A stretch of 64,000 nt of DNA from Bacillus massilinigeriensis (GCF_900117315.1 NZ_LT630337.1:423033-487032), one strand, 5' to 3'; shown: positions 18,327 through 27,758, counted from the stretch's first letter. Made by a program: numbers and translations. The notes: generated by a model not told the origin, from the sequence alone.

Positions 18327-19086
18327 ACTATATCCAATATTTATTATGAAAGTGTGGAGCTTGATGGCCAATATTCAACAAGTAGCTCAAATAGCAGGTG
18401 TATCTGTTGCAACAGTTTCAAGAGTCCTTAATAATGTATCATCCGTAAGTCCAAAAACGAGAATGAAAGTTGAAAATGCGATCAAAGAGCTTAATTATGA
18501 ACCCAGTATGTTAGGGAGAAATCTTAGAAACTCTGAAAGCCGTCTTTTGCTCGTTTTAATTCCTAGTATTTCAAATCCCTTCTACACAGAAATCATCAAA
18601 GGTATTGAAAATGTTGCGATAATGAACCACTACAATATCCTTCTTTGCGAAACAGACTCTGATCCACATCGGGAAAATATTTATTTTCTCATGGTAAAAA
18701 ACAAACTGGCTGATGGTATTATCTCGATGGACCCAGCAGTTAATAAAGAGAAGCTAAATGAATTAGCTGAAAACCATTCGATTATCCTATGCAGTGAGTA
18801 TGAAGAAGGAGGTTCCATCCCCTACGTCACCATTGATAATGAACTTGCCGCGTATCATGCCGTAAAACATTTAATTAAACTAGGAAACAAGAATATTGCC
18901 CTCATAAATTCTGATGAGAGATTTTTATATGCCCGCCAAAGACCTGCGGTAATATGTCAACCAAAAGATAATTAGTATTTTGTTATCAAGAATCAAAATT
19001 TCAGAAAAAAGGCAGCACTAAACTAAACCAGTAATAGTTTGTTAATTACTGGAATTAGTGAAAAAGGATGAATTAACGCTTATGCG

Positions 19087-20322
19087 TCATTTATTCACGC
19101 TCCTTTTCGGCGTGTAAATTTGGTGATTGCGTAGTAGCGCATCTACCAAACGCACTAATTTTCTTGCAGTTAGAACGAGTGCTCTTTTGTGTTGATGTTT
19201 CGGTACTTCCTTGTACTTTTTCTCGTAGTACTCTTGGTACTCGGGTATATGCTTTCTTACTGAGTTGGCGGCTTCAACTAAGTAATATCTTAGATATTGG
19301 TTCCCGTTGCGAGAAAGGGAAGTATCATCTGCGGTAAAGCGTCCAGATTGGTGTTTTCGCCAGTAAAGGCCACCATATTTGGCTACTTTTGTTTCATCTT
19401 CAAAGCGTTCGATTTGGCCAATTTCAGCGATAATGCCAGCTGTGAAGACTGGTCCGATCCCAGGAATGGATAGAAGAGTCTGTCTCTCTTCTAGGCCAAC
19501 CATGATGCGTTCAATTGCCTTTTCAATCTCCTTCACTTGTTTTTGAAGGGTTCGAATCACTTCAATGGATGTGCCAAGGAGAACGTCAATGGAATCTTCG
19601 ACTACCTTGTCTAAGCGATAGGAAGAACGTACAGCTTTTTTTATGGATTTCGCCACGCACTCTGGGTCATTAAATCGATTTTTCCCTTTTTCCTGAAGAA
19701 AATGGGCTAAATCTTCTAATGGCATTTCTGCTAGTTCGTCTAGGCTGAACTTTTCGGAGAACATTTCCATCATGGCGTTTCCGAATACAGATGAATCCAC
19801 TTCTAGTGAAAAGGTATTACACTTATAACTCAAATGTTGTAAGAAATGTTGTTTTTCTCTAGCCACTTGATGGATAAGTTGGTAACGTGAGCGAGTTAAT
19901 TGTTGTAAAGCAATATACTGTTCTTCTTTCACCACGGACATGGAGTTACGTCCGAAACGAAGATAATCAGCAATAACGAACGCATCAATTTCATCCGTCT
20001 TATCCATATCGGAATAGCTTTTCTTAAAGTTAGCAATCTGTTTGGGATTCATGACAAACACTCGGGCTCCCAAAGCTTTAAGAGATTCATCGTTGTGTAG
20101 GAACATCGATGGATGAAAGCTATAGACGGACGTGGATTCCAGTCCAATTTTTAACGCTTGAATGGTTTGATTTTTGGTACATTCTAAAATACGATCTCGG
20201 AGTTCTGTTGCGCCAGGTAGATCGTTACAGACAGAAAAGGATTGAAGTTTCTCTCCTTCATCGCCCAAAATACAAACCTTAATATCAAAAGAACTAATGT
20301 CTAAGCCAACAAATAATTTCAT
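19087..20322 (-). CDS. IS110-family transposase (recombinase)
   Basis: 411 residues. The N-terminal RuvC-like DEDD domain shows GLDISSFD, the LESTSVY glutamate and the KTDEIDA aspartates (about 108-112); a coiled region follows; the C-terminal Transposase_20 domain has LLSIPGIGPVFTAGI and the LSRNGNQYLRYYLVEAA segment with the candidate catalytic serine. These enzymes act with a bridge (seeker) RNA to move the element. It appears intact. AGGAGGGG lies upstream of ATG 20322. Its insertion inactivates lacI. Confidence 0.95.
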   Translation of the reverse strand: MKLFVGLDISSFDIKVCILGDEGEKLQSFSVCNDLPGATELRDRILECTKNQTIQALKIGLESTSVYSFHPSMFLHNDESLKALGARVFVMNPKQIANFKKSYSDMDKTDEIDAFVIADYLRFGRNSMSVVKEEQYIALQQLTRSRYQLIHQVAREKQHFLQHLSYKCNTFSLEVDSSVFGNAMMEMFSEKFSLDELAEMPLEDLAHFLQEKGKNRFNDPECVAKSIKKAVRSSYRLDKVVEDSIDVLLGTSIEVIRTLQKQVKEIEKAIERIMVGLEERQTLLSIPGIGPVFTAGIIAEIGQIERFEDETKVAKYGGLYWRKHQSGRFTADDTSLSRNGNQYLRYYLVEAANSVRKHIPEYQEYYEKKYKEVPKHQHKRALVLTARKLVRLVDALLRNHQIYTPKRSVNK

Positions 20323-20370
20323 GGGGTGTCCCCTCCTTTCAAATTAGAATCATAGGTACATTTCTAGGAT

Positions 20371-20608
20371 GCCCTGAGATATCTCTAGTGTGAACGCCGA
20401 CCAGCAACCTCGTGTATCAGAACTTGCCCTGGTTCGAAAGCCGCCCTAGAGCTACTACCATCTAGGTTCGAAGAACAGGGAGAACAGCCTGCGAGTAGGA
20501 AGCACCGCACGAACACTGAGAAACAGTCTTTAAATGTGGTTAAGCCCACAGGGGGATAAAGAATTGTCCCAAATGATCCTAATCTCATTATCTAGAAATA
20601 TCTCGGGA
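20371..20608 (-). ncRNA. Candidate bridge RNA of the IS110 element
   Basis: The region upstream of the transposase is richly paired. A long closing stem joins 20592-20607 with 20372-20388 (16 pairs with one bulge and one wobble). Inside are TGTGG/CCACA (20535-20550), CCTAGA/TCTAGG near 20444-20466 and smaller hairpins. IS110-group elements are known to encode a bridge RNA here. The stretch at 20488-20495 would, as RNA, read CUCGCAGG and pair with CCTGCGGG of the rebuilt target. The exact ends and loops are inferred. Confidence 0.55.
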
Positions 20609-21135
20609 CACCCAAGAAATTTGATTTATTTTGTACAGGAAAAGTAGGGATTACGGTCCTCAAATAAAAGGGACTAAACATAATATACGAGGAGGAATGG
20701 CTATGAAAGGGCATTACAAGAGTTTGATCTTCCAATAAGAAGGGAGTGGATCATACACACCAAACAGCTAGAATTTGAGAATGGTGTTCATGCAATGAGA
20801 AAGCTGCTTCTCCTAAAAGAGAGGCCATCAGCGGTTTTCGCTGTTTCAGACACATTAGCTATTGGAGCATTAAAGGAGATCAATGGAAGTGGGTTAAATG
20901 TACCTGAGGATATAGCAGTGGTAGGTTTTGATAAAATCAGCTTTTCAAATATGACAAATCCAACATTAACAACTGTAGCCCAGCCAATGTACAAAATGGG
21001 AACCATTGCTGCCAATATGCTAATAAATAGTATTAAAGGAATGAAAGTGGAAAGTATTGTCTTGGATCACGAACTGGTAATTCGCGAGTCTTCCATGGGA
21101 TAGAAAAAATGAGAATAGGTGGAGGGGTGAGAACA

Positions 21136-22143
21136 ATGGGAATCAACGTAGGAATCATTGGATGTGGTTCAATAGCCAAGTTTCGTCATGCACCGGAGTA
21201 TAAGGCCAATCCGTACGTTGATGAGATTGTCTTTTTTGACCGTGAGTTGGAGAGAGCAGAGGTGCTTGCAAAGGAATTTGGGGGACGTGCGGTCAAATCA
21301 TTGGAGGAGCTATTACAGGATCCAACGATAAACGCAATTAGCGATTGCTCATCCAATGAAGCACATCATATCAATACTTCTCTAGCTTTGCTAAATGGAA
21401 AGCATGTCTTATGCGAAAAGCCTTTAGCAATTAATGTAGAATGTGCTGAGAAAATTCTTGAGGCCCAAGCGAAATCTGGTAAAAAATTAATGGTCGACCA
21501 TAATCAACGATTTACAAAGGCTCATCAAAAGGCAAAGGAAATCATTGATAAGAAAGAACTAGGTGAGGTGCTGACTTTTAAAACAACCTTTGGCCACCAA
21601 GGACCGGAAAGCTGGGGAGTCGTTAAATCGAATGCTACTTGGTTTTTTAAAAAGGAACGTTCTTATACCGGTGTAGCTGGAGACCTCGGCATTCATAAGA
21701 TTGATTTAATTCATTACTTATTAGATGACGAAATTGAACACGCCCATTCTTTTTATGGTGCGCTTGATAAAGTGGATGAAAACGGAAATCCCATTGATGT
21801 TTGCGACAATGTTGTTTGTGCGTTAAAAACCAAAAAAGGTCGGATAGGAACGGCAGCATTTTCCTGGACTTATTACGGATTGGAGGATAATTCCACGACT
21901 ATTTATTGTCAAAAAGGGGTAATCAAAATTTATCATGATCCGAAAAGCCAGCTAGTTATCGAAATGAAGGATGGATCAATCGTTAAATATGAGTTAGAGC
22001 CAATCCAAACAAATGATAGCCAAACAAGCACCGGTGTGATTGATTTATTTATTGAATCTATTATCGAGGATAAGGAGCCGCTGGTTACTGGACAACAGGC
22101 ATTAGCTGCTATTCGGGTGATTGAAAAAATACTAGGTAAGTAA
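21136..22143 (+). CDS. Gfo/Idh/MocA-family oxidoreductase
   Basis: 335 residues. The N-terminal Rossmann fold has GIIGCGSIAKFRH, and the family signature CEKPLA is at about residue 95. The C-terminal alpha/beta domain carries GVAGDLGIHKIDLIHYLL with the expected Asp/His. Family members oxidise or reduce sugars, inositol or their phosphates with NAD(P). ATG 21136 has GGAGGGG 8 nt upstream; an ATG at 21109 in frame has none. It starts 32 nt after the broken lacI and would form an operon with it. Confidence 0.88.
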   Translation: MGINVGIIGCGSIAKFRHAPEYKANPYVDEIVFFDRELERAEVLAKEFGGRAVKSLEELLQDPTINAISDCSSNEAHHINTSLALLNGKHVLCEKPLAINVECAEKILEAQAKSGKKLMVDHNQRFTKAHQKAKEIIDKKELGEVLTFKTTFGHQGPESWGVVKSNATWFFKKERSYTGVAGDLGIHKIDLIHYLLDDEIEHAHSFYGALDKVDENGNPIDVCDNVVCALKTKKGRIGTAAFSWTYYGLEDNSTTIYCQKGVIKIYHDPKSQLVIEMKDGSIVKYELEPIQTNDSQTSTGVIDLFIESIIEDKEPLVTGQQALAAIRVIEKILGK

Positions 22144-22252
22144 TAAGTACCAAGTTCTAAATATTTTATCACCTTTAGATTCATTTATATTAAACAAAGT
22201 GAATATATAATAGTAAATCCCCATAATCAATGATGACTCAAATGGAGAAAAA

Positions 22253-22266
22253 TGTAATGGATTACA
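22253..22266. promoter_or_regulatory. LacI-type operator 3
   Basis: TGTAATGGATTACA, the reverse complement of operator 1, lies 123 nt before the second dehydrogenase. A weaker half site TGTAATCAATT is at about 22316. It ties the downstream dehydrogenase/ABC genes to the same regulator. Confidence 0.75.
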
Positions 22267-22388
22267 CCATTTAATCATTCATGATTCTGTTACTATTTGA
22301 TTACTTGTTTGAAGATGTAATCAATTTCGCCTTTCAGCTTTCTTATTAAAAATTTTTAGTTTAAGAGGGGAGGGTGGAAGGAGAAATT

Positions 22389-23384
22389 ATGAAGAACATT
22401 GGGCTAGTAGGCTTCGGTTTTATTGGAAAGACACATTTCCATGCATACCAGAAGATTGAAAATGCTAGAGTGACGGCCATCTGTACAAAAAATCCAAGGA
22501 ACACTCCATTAAGTAATTACGAGGGAATCTATGTAACAGACTATGATGATTTATTAAATAATAAAGAAATTGACCTCATCGATATATGCCTGCCTACCTA
22601 TTTACATGAAGAATATATTATTAGGGCTGCCAATGCTGGGAAGAGTATCATTTGCGAAAAACCGTTAACCTTATCTTTAAAGTCAGCCAATCGTATCCTT
22701 GAAGCGGTTCAAAAAAATGATGTAGAACTATTTGTTGCTCATGTATTGCGGTTTTGGCCGGAATATAAAGTCATCAAAACATATTGTGAAAGTGGAAAAC
22801 TAAAAGACATTGAACTAATCACTGCGAAAAGACTAGGTCAGTCACCAAAATGGAGCAGTTGGTTTCAATACCCGGAAAAAAGCGGAGGTGCGCTATACGA
22901 CTTACTTCTGCATGATGTAGATTTCCTTTTCTTTTTACTTGGTGAGGTAGAGTCCGTCTATGCAGTAGGAATAAAGAATAAATACGGGGCGTGGGATCAT
23001 GTCATGTCAATTTTATCATTTAAAAATAATACCAGGGCTTATGTAGAGGCTTCCCAGCGAATGCCAGAGGGATTTCCATTTACCATGTCATTGAGGGCAC
23101 AAACGACAGACAATCTATTAGATTTTCAGATTATTGCTGGTGAAAATATTGAAAATAGGAATACACATAGTTCAAAGTTCATTTACTACTCCAAGGAGAT
23201 TAAGAAACATATCAAGGTGGAACAGGAGGATCCTTTTCAAAATGAACTATCCTATTTTGTTGATTGTATAGAGAATAATCAAGTCAATCAATTGATTCCT
23301 TTGGAAGATGTATTATATTCCCTAAAGTTATTAAAGGCTATTGAAACTTCTTTGGAAACAGGGCAAGAGATTCGGATGAATTAG
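22389..23384 (+). CDS. Gfo/Idh/MocA-family oxidoreductase
   Basis: 331 residues. Nucleotide-binding GLVGFGFIGKTHFHAY at the N-terminus, ICEKPLTLS at about residue 92, and SGGALYDLLLHDVDFLFFLLG in the C-terminal domain. It is a distant paralogue of the dehydrogenase at 21136 and likely acts on a related sugar or keto-sugar; two such enzymes plus a TIM-barrel isomerase are typical of cyclitol, uronate or keto-glycoside routes. ATG 22389 has AAGGAG 6 nt upstream, whereas GTG 22374 has no better site. Confidence 0.86.
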   Translation: MKNIGLVGFGFIGKTHFHAYQKIENARVTAICTKNPRNTPLSNYEGIYVTDYDDLLNNKEIDLIDICLPTYLHEEYIIRAANAGKSIICEKPLTLSLKSANRILEAVQKNDVELFVAHVLRFWPEYKVIKTYCESGKLKDIELITAKRLGQSPKWSSWFQYPEKSGGALYDLLLHDVDFLFFLLGEVESVYAVGIKNKYGAWDHVMSILSFKNNTRAYVEASQRMPEGFPFTMSLRAQTTDNLLDFQIIAGENIENRNTHSSKFIYYSKEIKKHIKVEQEDPFQNELSYFVDCIENNQVNQLIPLEDVLYSLKLLKAIETSLETGQEIRMN

Positions 23385-23697
23385 CTGGAAATGGACTACG
23401 TTTTCTCTTAATTGATTGAGGAGGCTGCCAACGTGTTAGTAGGTCACTATTTTGAGTAGGAGAGTAAGAAATGATCCTGGTAGGATACATAGCCTAATTA
23501 AAATTAATAATGATATGCCCTTAGAATTAAAGGATAGAGAACAAATTGAATCTATTAACAAAAAATGAAAGCGTTTTTAAGGGGGGGTGCGCTTTTTATG
23601 GTCCCTTTCAATAGGCTGAAGGATGAAATCGAATTTTTCCAAGGCTTCAATTCTATTTAATATAGATTCATAAATTTATTCTGAGGGGGTAAATGGA
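23385..23697. other. Intergenic region before the sugar ABC operon
   Basis: 313 bp with a cre-like site at 23566-23579. GAGGAGG near 23418 precedes only a nine-codon frame. No gene is recognised. Confidence 0.45.
23566..23579. promoter_or_regulatory. CcpA cre-like site
   Basis: TGAAAGCGTTTTTA fits the cre pattern TGNAANCGNNNNCA except at the last C. It lies 119 nt before the substrate-binding protein gene, so carbon catabolite repression of the importer is likely. Confidence 0.6.
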
Positions 23698-24678
23698 ATG
23701 AAAAAGGCATTATCATTCTTACTGTTACTTTTATTGCTTACGGTAACTGTTCTTAGCGGATGTAGTGATTCAAAGACGCAAAGTGATGATTCTTCAGGTG
23801 AAAAAGAAAAGGATACGAAAAAGCATAAGATTGGGATTCTTGCACCTGCTGTAACACATGGCTGGGTGGCGGCAGTTGCCTACCATGCAGAAGCCCGTGC
23901 AAAGGAGTTAGGTGACGAGATTGAATATAAGATTCAAACAAGTAGTAACGCAGAAGAAATGACATCCCAACTTGATGATTTAAAGACATGGGGTGCTGAA
24001 GCAATCGTTGCTTTCCCTCAATGGGAAGGGATGGAGGTACCTATCCAGCAGGCAAAGGATGAGGGCATCAAAATCGTAAACTTTGATATTAAGATTGATG
24101 TTGATGGAGTGTATCGGGTAGCAGGCGATAATAAGGATATGGGAATACAGGGGGCAAAATATATTGTAGACAAAATTGGTAACAAAGGAACAGTGGTCAT
24201 GCTAGAAGTGCCTTCTTCAGGGTCAGTTTCGGAACTGAGAAAAGAGGGATTTGTTGAAACAATGAAGGAAATTGCCCCTGATGTGAAAATTCAAACCTAT
24301 GCAACACAGTTTACTAGAGAAGATGGGCTAAAGGATTTTTCGGATATTTTAACAAAGAATCCTAAAATTGATGCCGTGTATTCCATGGATGATGAAACCT
24401 CAATCGGTGTTCTTCAAGCCATCAAAGAGTCAGGAAGAAAGGATATTAAAGTGGTCACTGGTGGCGGAGGTATGCAGGAATACTTTAAGATGATGCCTGA
24501 AAATACGGATATTTGGATTGAGTCTGCCCTCTATAGCCCAGCAATGGTGAAAGATGCCGTTGATATCGCATTGAAGCTATTAAAAGGGGAAAATGTAACG
24601 GAAGAAACCATTATTCCTACGACCATTGTAGATAGAGATAATTATCAGGATTTCCTTGATGATGGTTCACCATATTAA
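23698..24678 (+). CDS. Sugar ABC transporter substrate-binding lipoprotein (RbsB-like)
   Basis: 326 residues: signal peptide with lipobox LSGC (Cys21), a Ser/Lys/Glu-rich linker and a periplasmic-binding-protein type I fold (HKIGILAPAVTHGW, then GVYRVAGDNKDMG, AVYSMDDETSIGV). It would be anchored outside the membrane and deliver a sugar to the ABC pair encoded next. GAGGGGG precedes ATG 23698. First gene of a three-gene importer; the sugar is unknown. Confidence 0.9.
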   Translation: MKKALSFLLLLLLLTVTVLSGCSDSKTQSDDSSGEKEKDTKKHKIGILAPAVTHGWVAAVAYHAEARAKELGDEIEYKIQTSSNAEEMTSQLDDLKTWGAEAIVAFPQWEGMEVPIQQAKDEGIKIVNFDIKIDVDGVYRVAGDNKDMGIQGAKYIVDKIGNKGTVVMLEVPSSGSVSELRKEGFVETMKEIAPDVKIQTYATQFTREDGLKDFSDILTKNPKIDAVYSMDDETSIGVLQAIKESGRKDIKVVTGGGGMQEYFKMMPENTDIWIESALYSPAMVKDAVDIALKLLKGENVTEETIIPTTIVDRDNYQDFLDDGSPY

Positions 24679-24769
24679 TTGACCATTTTAGCTGAATGAA
24701 CATGGAAGTAAATGAGGGGTTATAGCTAAGCTGTAGCCTCTCTTTTAGCAAATGTCTGGATGTGATGAC

Positions 24770-26272
24770 ATGATTTTAAATATGAAAAATATTAAAAAAT
24801 CCTTCGGCAACCACGAGGTGCTCAAAGATGTATCAATCTCGTTACAAGGCAGGGAGATATGTGCCTTACTTGGGGAAAATGGAGCGGGAAAATCGACATT
24901 GATGAACATATTAGGTGGGATCCATCAAATGGATTCAGGGGCTATTATCTTGGATGGAGAAGAAGTAGTATTTAGTAACCCTAGACAATCACAGGAGGCT
25001 GGAATTGCCTTTATTCATCAGGAGCTAAATCTAATTAATGATTTGCCAATTTTTGAAAATATGTTTCTCGGCAGAGAGCTGAAAAATAAAAGAGGAAGAC
25101 TTGACCTTGAAAGAATGATACATGAAACAAAAAAGTTGTTCGAGCAAATGAATGTCGACTTAGATCCTAAAATGATGGTGCGTGACCTAGATGCCTCCTA
25201 CAAACAGATAATTGAAATATGCAGAGCGATGATGATGAAGGCGTCGATTATTATTATGGATGAACCGACAACCTCCTTAACAGAGCAGGAAATTGACCGC
25301 GTCTTTGCAATGATGCGAACAGCTAAGGAGAACAAGGTGGGTATATTTTTTATTTCTCATAAGCTGAATGAGGTTATGCAGGTTTGTGATCGATTCGTTG
25401 TTCTTCGAGATGGGGAGTTGGTTGGAGAGGGAAATGTGAGAGATACAACGGTTGATGAGCTGGCCCATTCTATGGTCGGATATGATGTGAGAACGGAACC
25501 GCTCCTTCGAAGGAAAAGGCTAGGGGATGAAGTTTTACGCGTAGAGGGGCTTACATCGAACGCTTTTCGAAATATTAGTTTTTCAATAAAAGCAGGTGAA
25601 ATTCTTGGAGTGACTGGACTATTAGGTGATGGACGAAGTGAGCTTTTTCAGTCTATTTTCGGAGCTGAAAAAGCATCAGCTGGTAAAGTTTTTTTAAATG
25701 GAAAAGAGGTAGTTTTTAAAAGCACCATGCAAGCCATTAAGGCTGGGATTGCTTATCTTCCAAGAAATAGGAAAGAAAATGCGATTATTAAGGATATGAA
25801 TATTATTGAAAATGCCTCGATTGCGACATGGTCTAAACTTTCAAAACATGGGGTGATTGATGCCCGCATGCATGAACAGATTTTTGCAAAGCAGCAGGCT
25901 GCTCTGAAAATAAAGATGGGAAAAATGACGGACAGTATCAATAGTCTGTCAGGCGGAAACCAACAGAAGGTTATCCTAGCAAAGTGGCTTTCGACAGAAC
26001 CCAAACTGCTGATTTTAGACAACCCTACCCAAGGGGTAGATGTGGGGGCGAAGGAAGATATCTATGATATTATCCTACGCCTAGCAGAGGAAAACATTGC
26101 CATTGTCGTGCTTTCCAGTGAAGGTCAGGAAATTATCCGCATATGTGATCGAGCACTTGTTATGTATCATGGAGTCATTCAAGGGGAAGTGGAAGGTAGT
26201 GCCATGAATGAACAATTCATCATGAGCCTTGCTACAGGCGGACAACTGAATGAAGCTGGAGGGGGGACATAA
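24770..26272 (+). CDS. Sugar ABC transporter ATP-binding protein (RbsA/MglA-like)
   Basis: About 500 residues with two ATPase domains. The first has Walker A GENGAGKST and Walker B IIIMDEPTTSL; the second has the LSGGNQQKVILAKWL signature and LLILDNPTQGVDVGAKEDI, and its Walker A is degenerate (TGLLGDGRSE), as usual in this class. It powers import by the permease encoded 4 nt downstream. ATG 24770 (MILNMKNIKKSFG) fits family N-termini better than ATG 24752; neither has a strong site. Confidence 0.92.
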   Translation: MILNMKNIKKSFGNHEVLKDVSISLQGREICALLGENGAGKSTLMNILGGIHQMDSGAIILDGEEVVFSNPRQSQEAGIAFIHQELNLINDLPIFENMFLGRELKNKRGRLDLERMIHETKKLFEQMNVDLDPKMMVRDLDASYKQIIEICRAMMMKASIIIMDEPTTSLTEQEIDRVFAMMRTAKENKVGIFFISHKLNEVMQVCDRFVVLRDGELVGEGNVRDTTVDELAHSMVGYDVRTEPLLRRKRLGDEVLRVEGLTSNAFRNISFSIKAGEILGVTGLLGDGRSELFQSIFGAEKASAGKVFLNGKEVVFKSTMQAIKAGIAYLPRNRKENAIIKDMNIIENASIATWSKLSKHGVIDARMHEQIFAKQQAALKIKMGKMTDSINSLSGGNQQKVILAKWLSTEPKLLILDNPTQGVDVGAKEDIYDIILRLAEENIAIVVLSSEGQEIIRICDRALVMYHGVIQGEVEGSAMNEQFIMSLATGGQLNEAGGGT

Positions 26273-26276
26273 AATC

Positions 26277-27323
26277 ATGCAAATGGGAACGGTTAAGGGC
26301 AATCATAATGTAATAGCCTGGATAAGAAGAAAATGGGCAAATGACGCGCTGTTTAGTACAGCAATCGCTTTTATTATTATGGTTATATTGCAGACATTGG
26401 TTTTGGGGTTTAATTATGATTCCTTTGGAAGTTGGTTTGATTCTTGGATAAATAACTGGATTAATTTATTAAGAAATAATGCAGGTGTTGGAATCATTGC
26501 CCTTGGGATGACCCTTGTTATTATGACAGGGGGCATCGATTTATCGGTTGGCTCTACTTTGGTAGCAGCAGGTGCCTTTGGGATGATCCTTCTTGATACG
26601 GGTGCAAGGGGAATACTAGGATCGCTCGGATTAACAGGTGCACCTGCCTTTATCGTAACCATCCTATTGGTTGTAGTAATGGGGTACTTGTTGGGATTAA
26701 TAATCGGCCTGACGATTACAAAAGGGAAGACGCCACCATTTATTGCAACTTTAGGAGCAATGATGATTTTTCGAAGTCTTACTCAGCATTTTATGCAGGG
26801 GTATAATCCGACAGTTCCAAGTGAGTTTTTGCGAATCTCCAGTTTTAACATTGGGGGATACATGGTTATGCCTATCGTTTATTGGGCTATTATCACTTAT
26901 ATACTTTATTACGTATCCAAACGGACAGTTTTGGGAAGGCAGATTATTGCTGTGGGTTCAAATGAAAAATCGGCTAGGCTTTCCGGGGTTAATGTGGAAA
27001 AAGTCAAGGTACATGTATACGCTCTAATGGGTGTTTTAGTTTCTATTGCGGCCATTATCCAAGTTTCACGGATTGGATCTATGGATTTTGCAAATGCCGG
27101 AAGAGGAATAGAAATGGATGCCATTGCAGCGGCAGTCGTTGGTGGAACCAGTATGAGCGGTGGTAGAGGATTTATTATGGGAACCGTCTTTGGCATGTTG
27201 ATTATAGCCGTAATGAATAATCTCTTAAACCTATTCGGTGTTCCCCCTTTCCTACGAGAAGCCTTCAAGGGATTTATCGTCATTTGTGCTGTGCTTTTGC
27301 AGAGGAAAGAAAAAGAAGCATAG
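26277..27323 (+). CDS. Sugar ABC transporter permease (RbsC-like)
   Basis: About 348 residues with eight to ten helices. ALGMTLVIMTGGIDLSVGS is the family hallmark, and GGTSMSGGRGFIMGT is the EAA-like loop. It forms the channel of the Rbs-type importer with the gene before it. GGAGGGGGG precedes ATG 26277. The TAG stop (27321-27323) runs directly into a GGAAGCA repeat. Confidence 0.92.
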   Translation: MQMGTVKGNHNVIAWIRRKWANDALFSTAIAFIIMVILQTLVLGFNYDSFGSWFDSWINNWINLLRNNAGVGIIALGMTLVIMTGGIDLSVGSTLVAAGAFGMILLDTGARGILGSLGLTGAPAFIVTILLVVVMGYLLGLIIGLTITKGKTPPFIATLGAMMIFRSLTQHFMQGYNPTVPSEFLRISSFNIGGYMVMPIVYWAIITYILYYVSKRTVLGRQIIAVGSNEKSARLSGVNVEKVKVHVYALMGVLVSIAAIIQVSRIGSMDFANAGRGIEMDAIAAAVVGGTSMSGGRGFIMGTVFGMLIIAVMNNLLNLFGVPPFLREAFKGFIVICAVLLQRKEKEA

Positions 27324-27425
27324 GAAGCACAAGGGGAGCGGTTCTGTGCTTCTGGAAGCAGGGGACGGTTCTGTGCTTCCTAAGAAGGGAAGCAGTGGGA
27401 AGCAGGGGGACGGTTCCGTGCTTCC
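27323..27425. repeat. Three GGAAGCA/GAACCGTCCCC repeat units
   Basis: Units in the GGAAGCAnGGGGACGGTTCTGTGCTTC orientation start at the last base of the permease stop codon. It is the same family as at 1635, 17061 and 28196. Confidence 0.85.
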
Positions 27426-27618
27426 TAAACCCCACAAAGACAGGGAAAGCTCTCTGATTCCTATACAATTCTTTCGATGCACAAAAAAACAATTTTAAGG
27501 AAACGGTCACATATGGTGGAAATGTGGAAATGCCCCCATCTATGCATCTTGGGACGGAATCATTTCCCCATGCTCTGCTAAAAGCCTCATAAAAGGTAAC
27601 TTCAAACACCACAAAAAA

Positions 27619-27667
27619 AGATATCCGCGAAAATTTTGATTTATCCGCGGGGTTTGAAGAATATATC
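27619..27667. repeat. Short block of ATATCCGCGA units
   Basis: Three units, ATATCCGCGA, TTATCCGCGG and ATATCCGAG. The first 30 bp and its upstream flank resemble the beginning of the longer block at 27949, so the two appear to be copies about 330 bp apart. Confidence 0.65.
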
Positions 27668-27709
27668 CGAGCTGTGTTTTTCGGGGCTTTATTGGGATAC
27701 CAAAATGAA

Positions 27710-27758
27710 AAAAAGTACTCACTTTGGTAAATAAAAAATGAAAAGGGGAGTACTTTTT
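27710..27758. terminator. Bidirectional terminator-like hairpin
   Basis: Perfect 11-bp arms AAAAAGTACTC (27710-27720) and GAGTACTTTTT (27748-27758) with A and T tails on either side. It lies downstream of the sugar ABC operon, beyond the repeats. Confidence 0.65.

Larger units (their letters stand above)
18950..20699 (-). mobile_element. IS110-family insertion sequence
   Basis: About 1.75 kb element with one transposase gene on the minus strand, 377 nt of structured sequence on its 5' side and 137 nt on its 3' side, no terminal inverted repeats and no target duplication beyond a possible G or GG. This arrangement is typical of the IS110 group. The ends are set by restoration of the lacI frame and by the junction promoter: TTGACA at 18960-18955 and TATATT at 20687-20682 would be 17 bp apart in a circle. 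A one- or two-base shift of the ends cannot be excluded. Confidence 0.85.
18364..21103 (+). pseudogene. LacI-family repressor gene split by an IS110-family insertion
   Basis: The 5' part (18364-18949) encodes the HTH IQQVAQIAGVSVATVSRVLNN and the first half of the sugar-binding domain, ending at FLYARQRPA. The 3' part (20700-21103) resumes in the correct frame as YERALQEFDLPIRREW and runs through the second half to SSMG. Joining 18949 to 20700 gives RQRPAGYERAL, exactly as expected for this family, so the break is a clean insertion. As it stands the protein is truncated at 18975 and should not bind effector or dimerise normally. ATG 18364 has GGAG 5 nt upstream; ATG 18346 is an alternative. 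Confidence 0.9.

Noticed and set aside
20385-20588. 67-codon ORF inside the IS110 upstream region
   Set aside because: It lies in the structured non-coding part where a bridge RNA is expected. No ribosome binding site and no family.
23433-23462. Short frame after GAGGAGG near 23418
   Set aside because: Only nine codons from GTG to TAG; too short to support.
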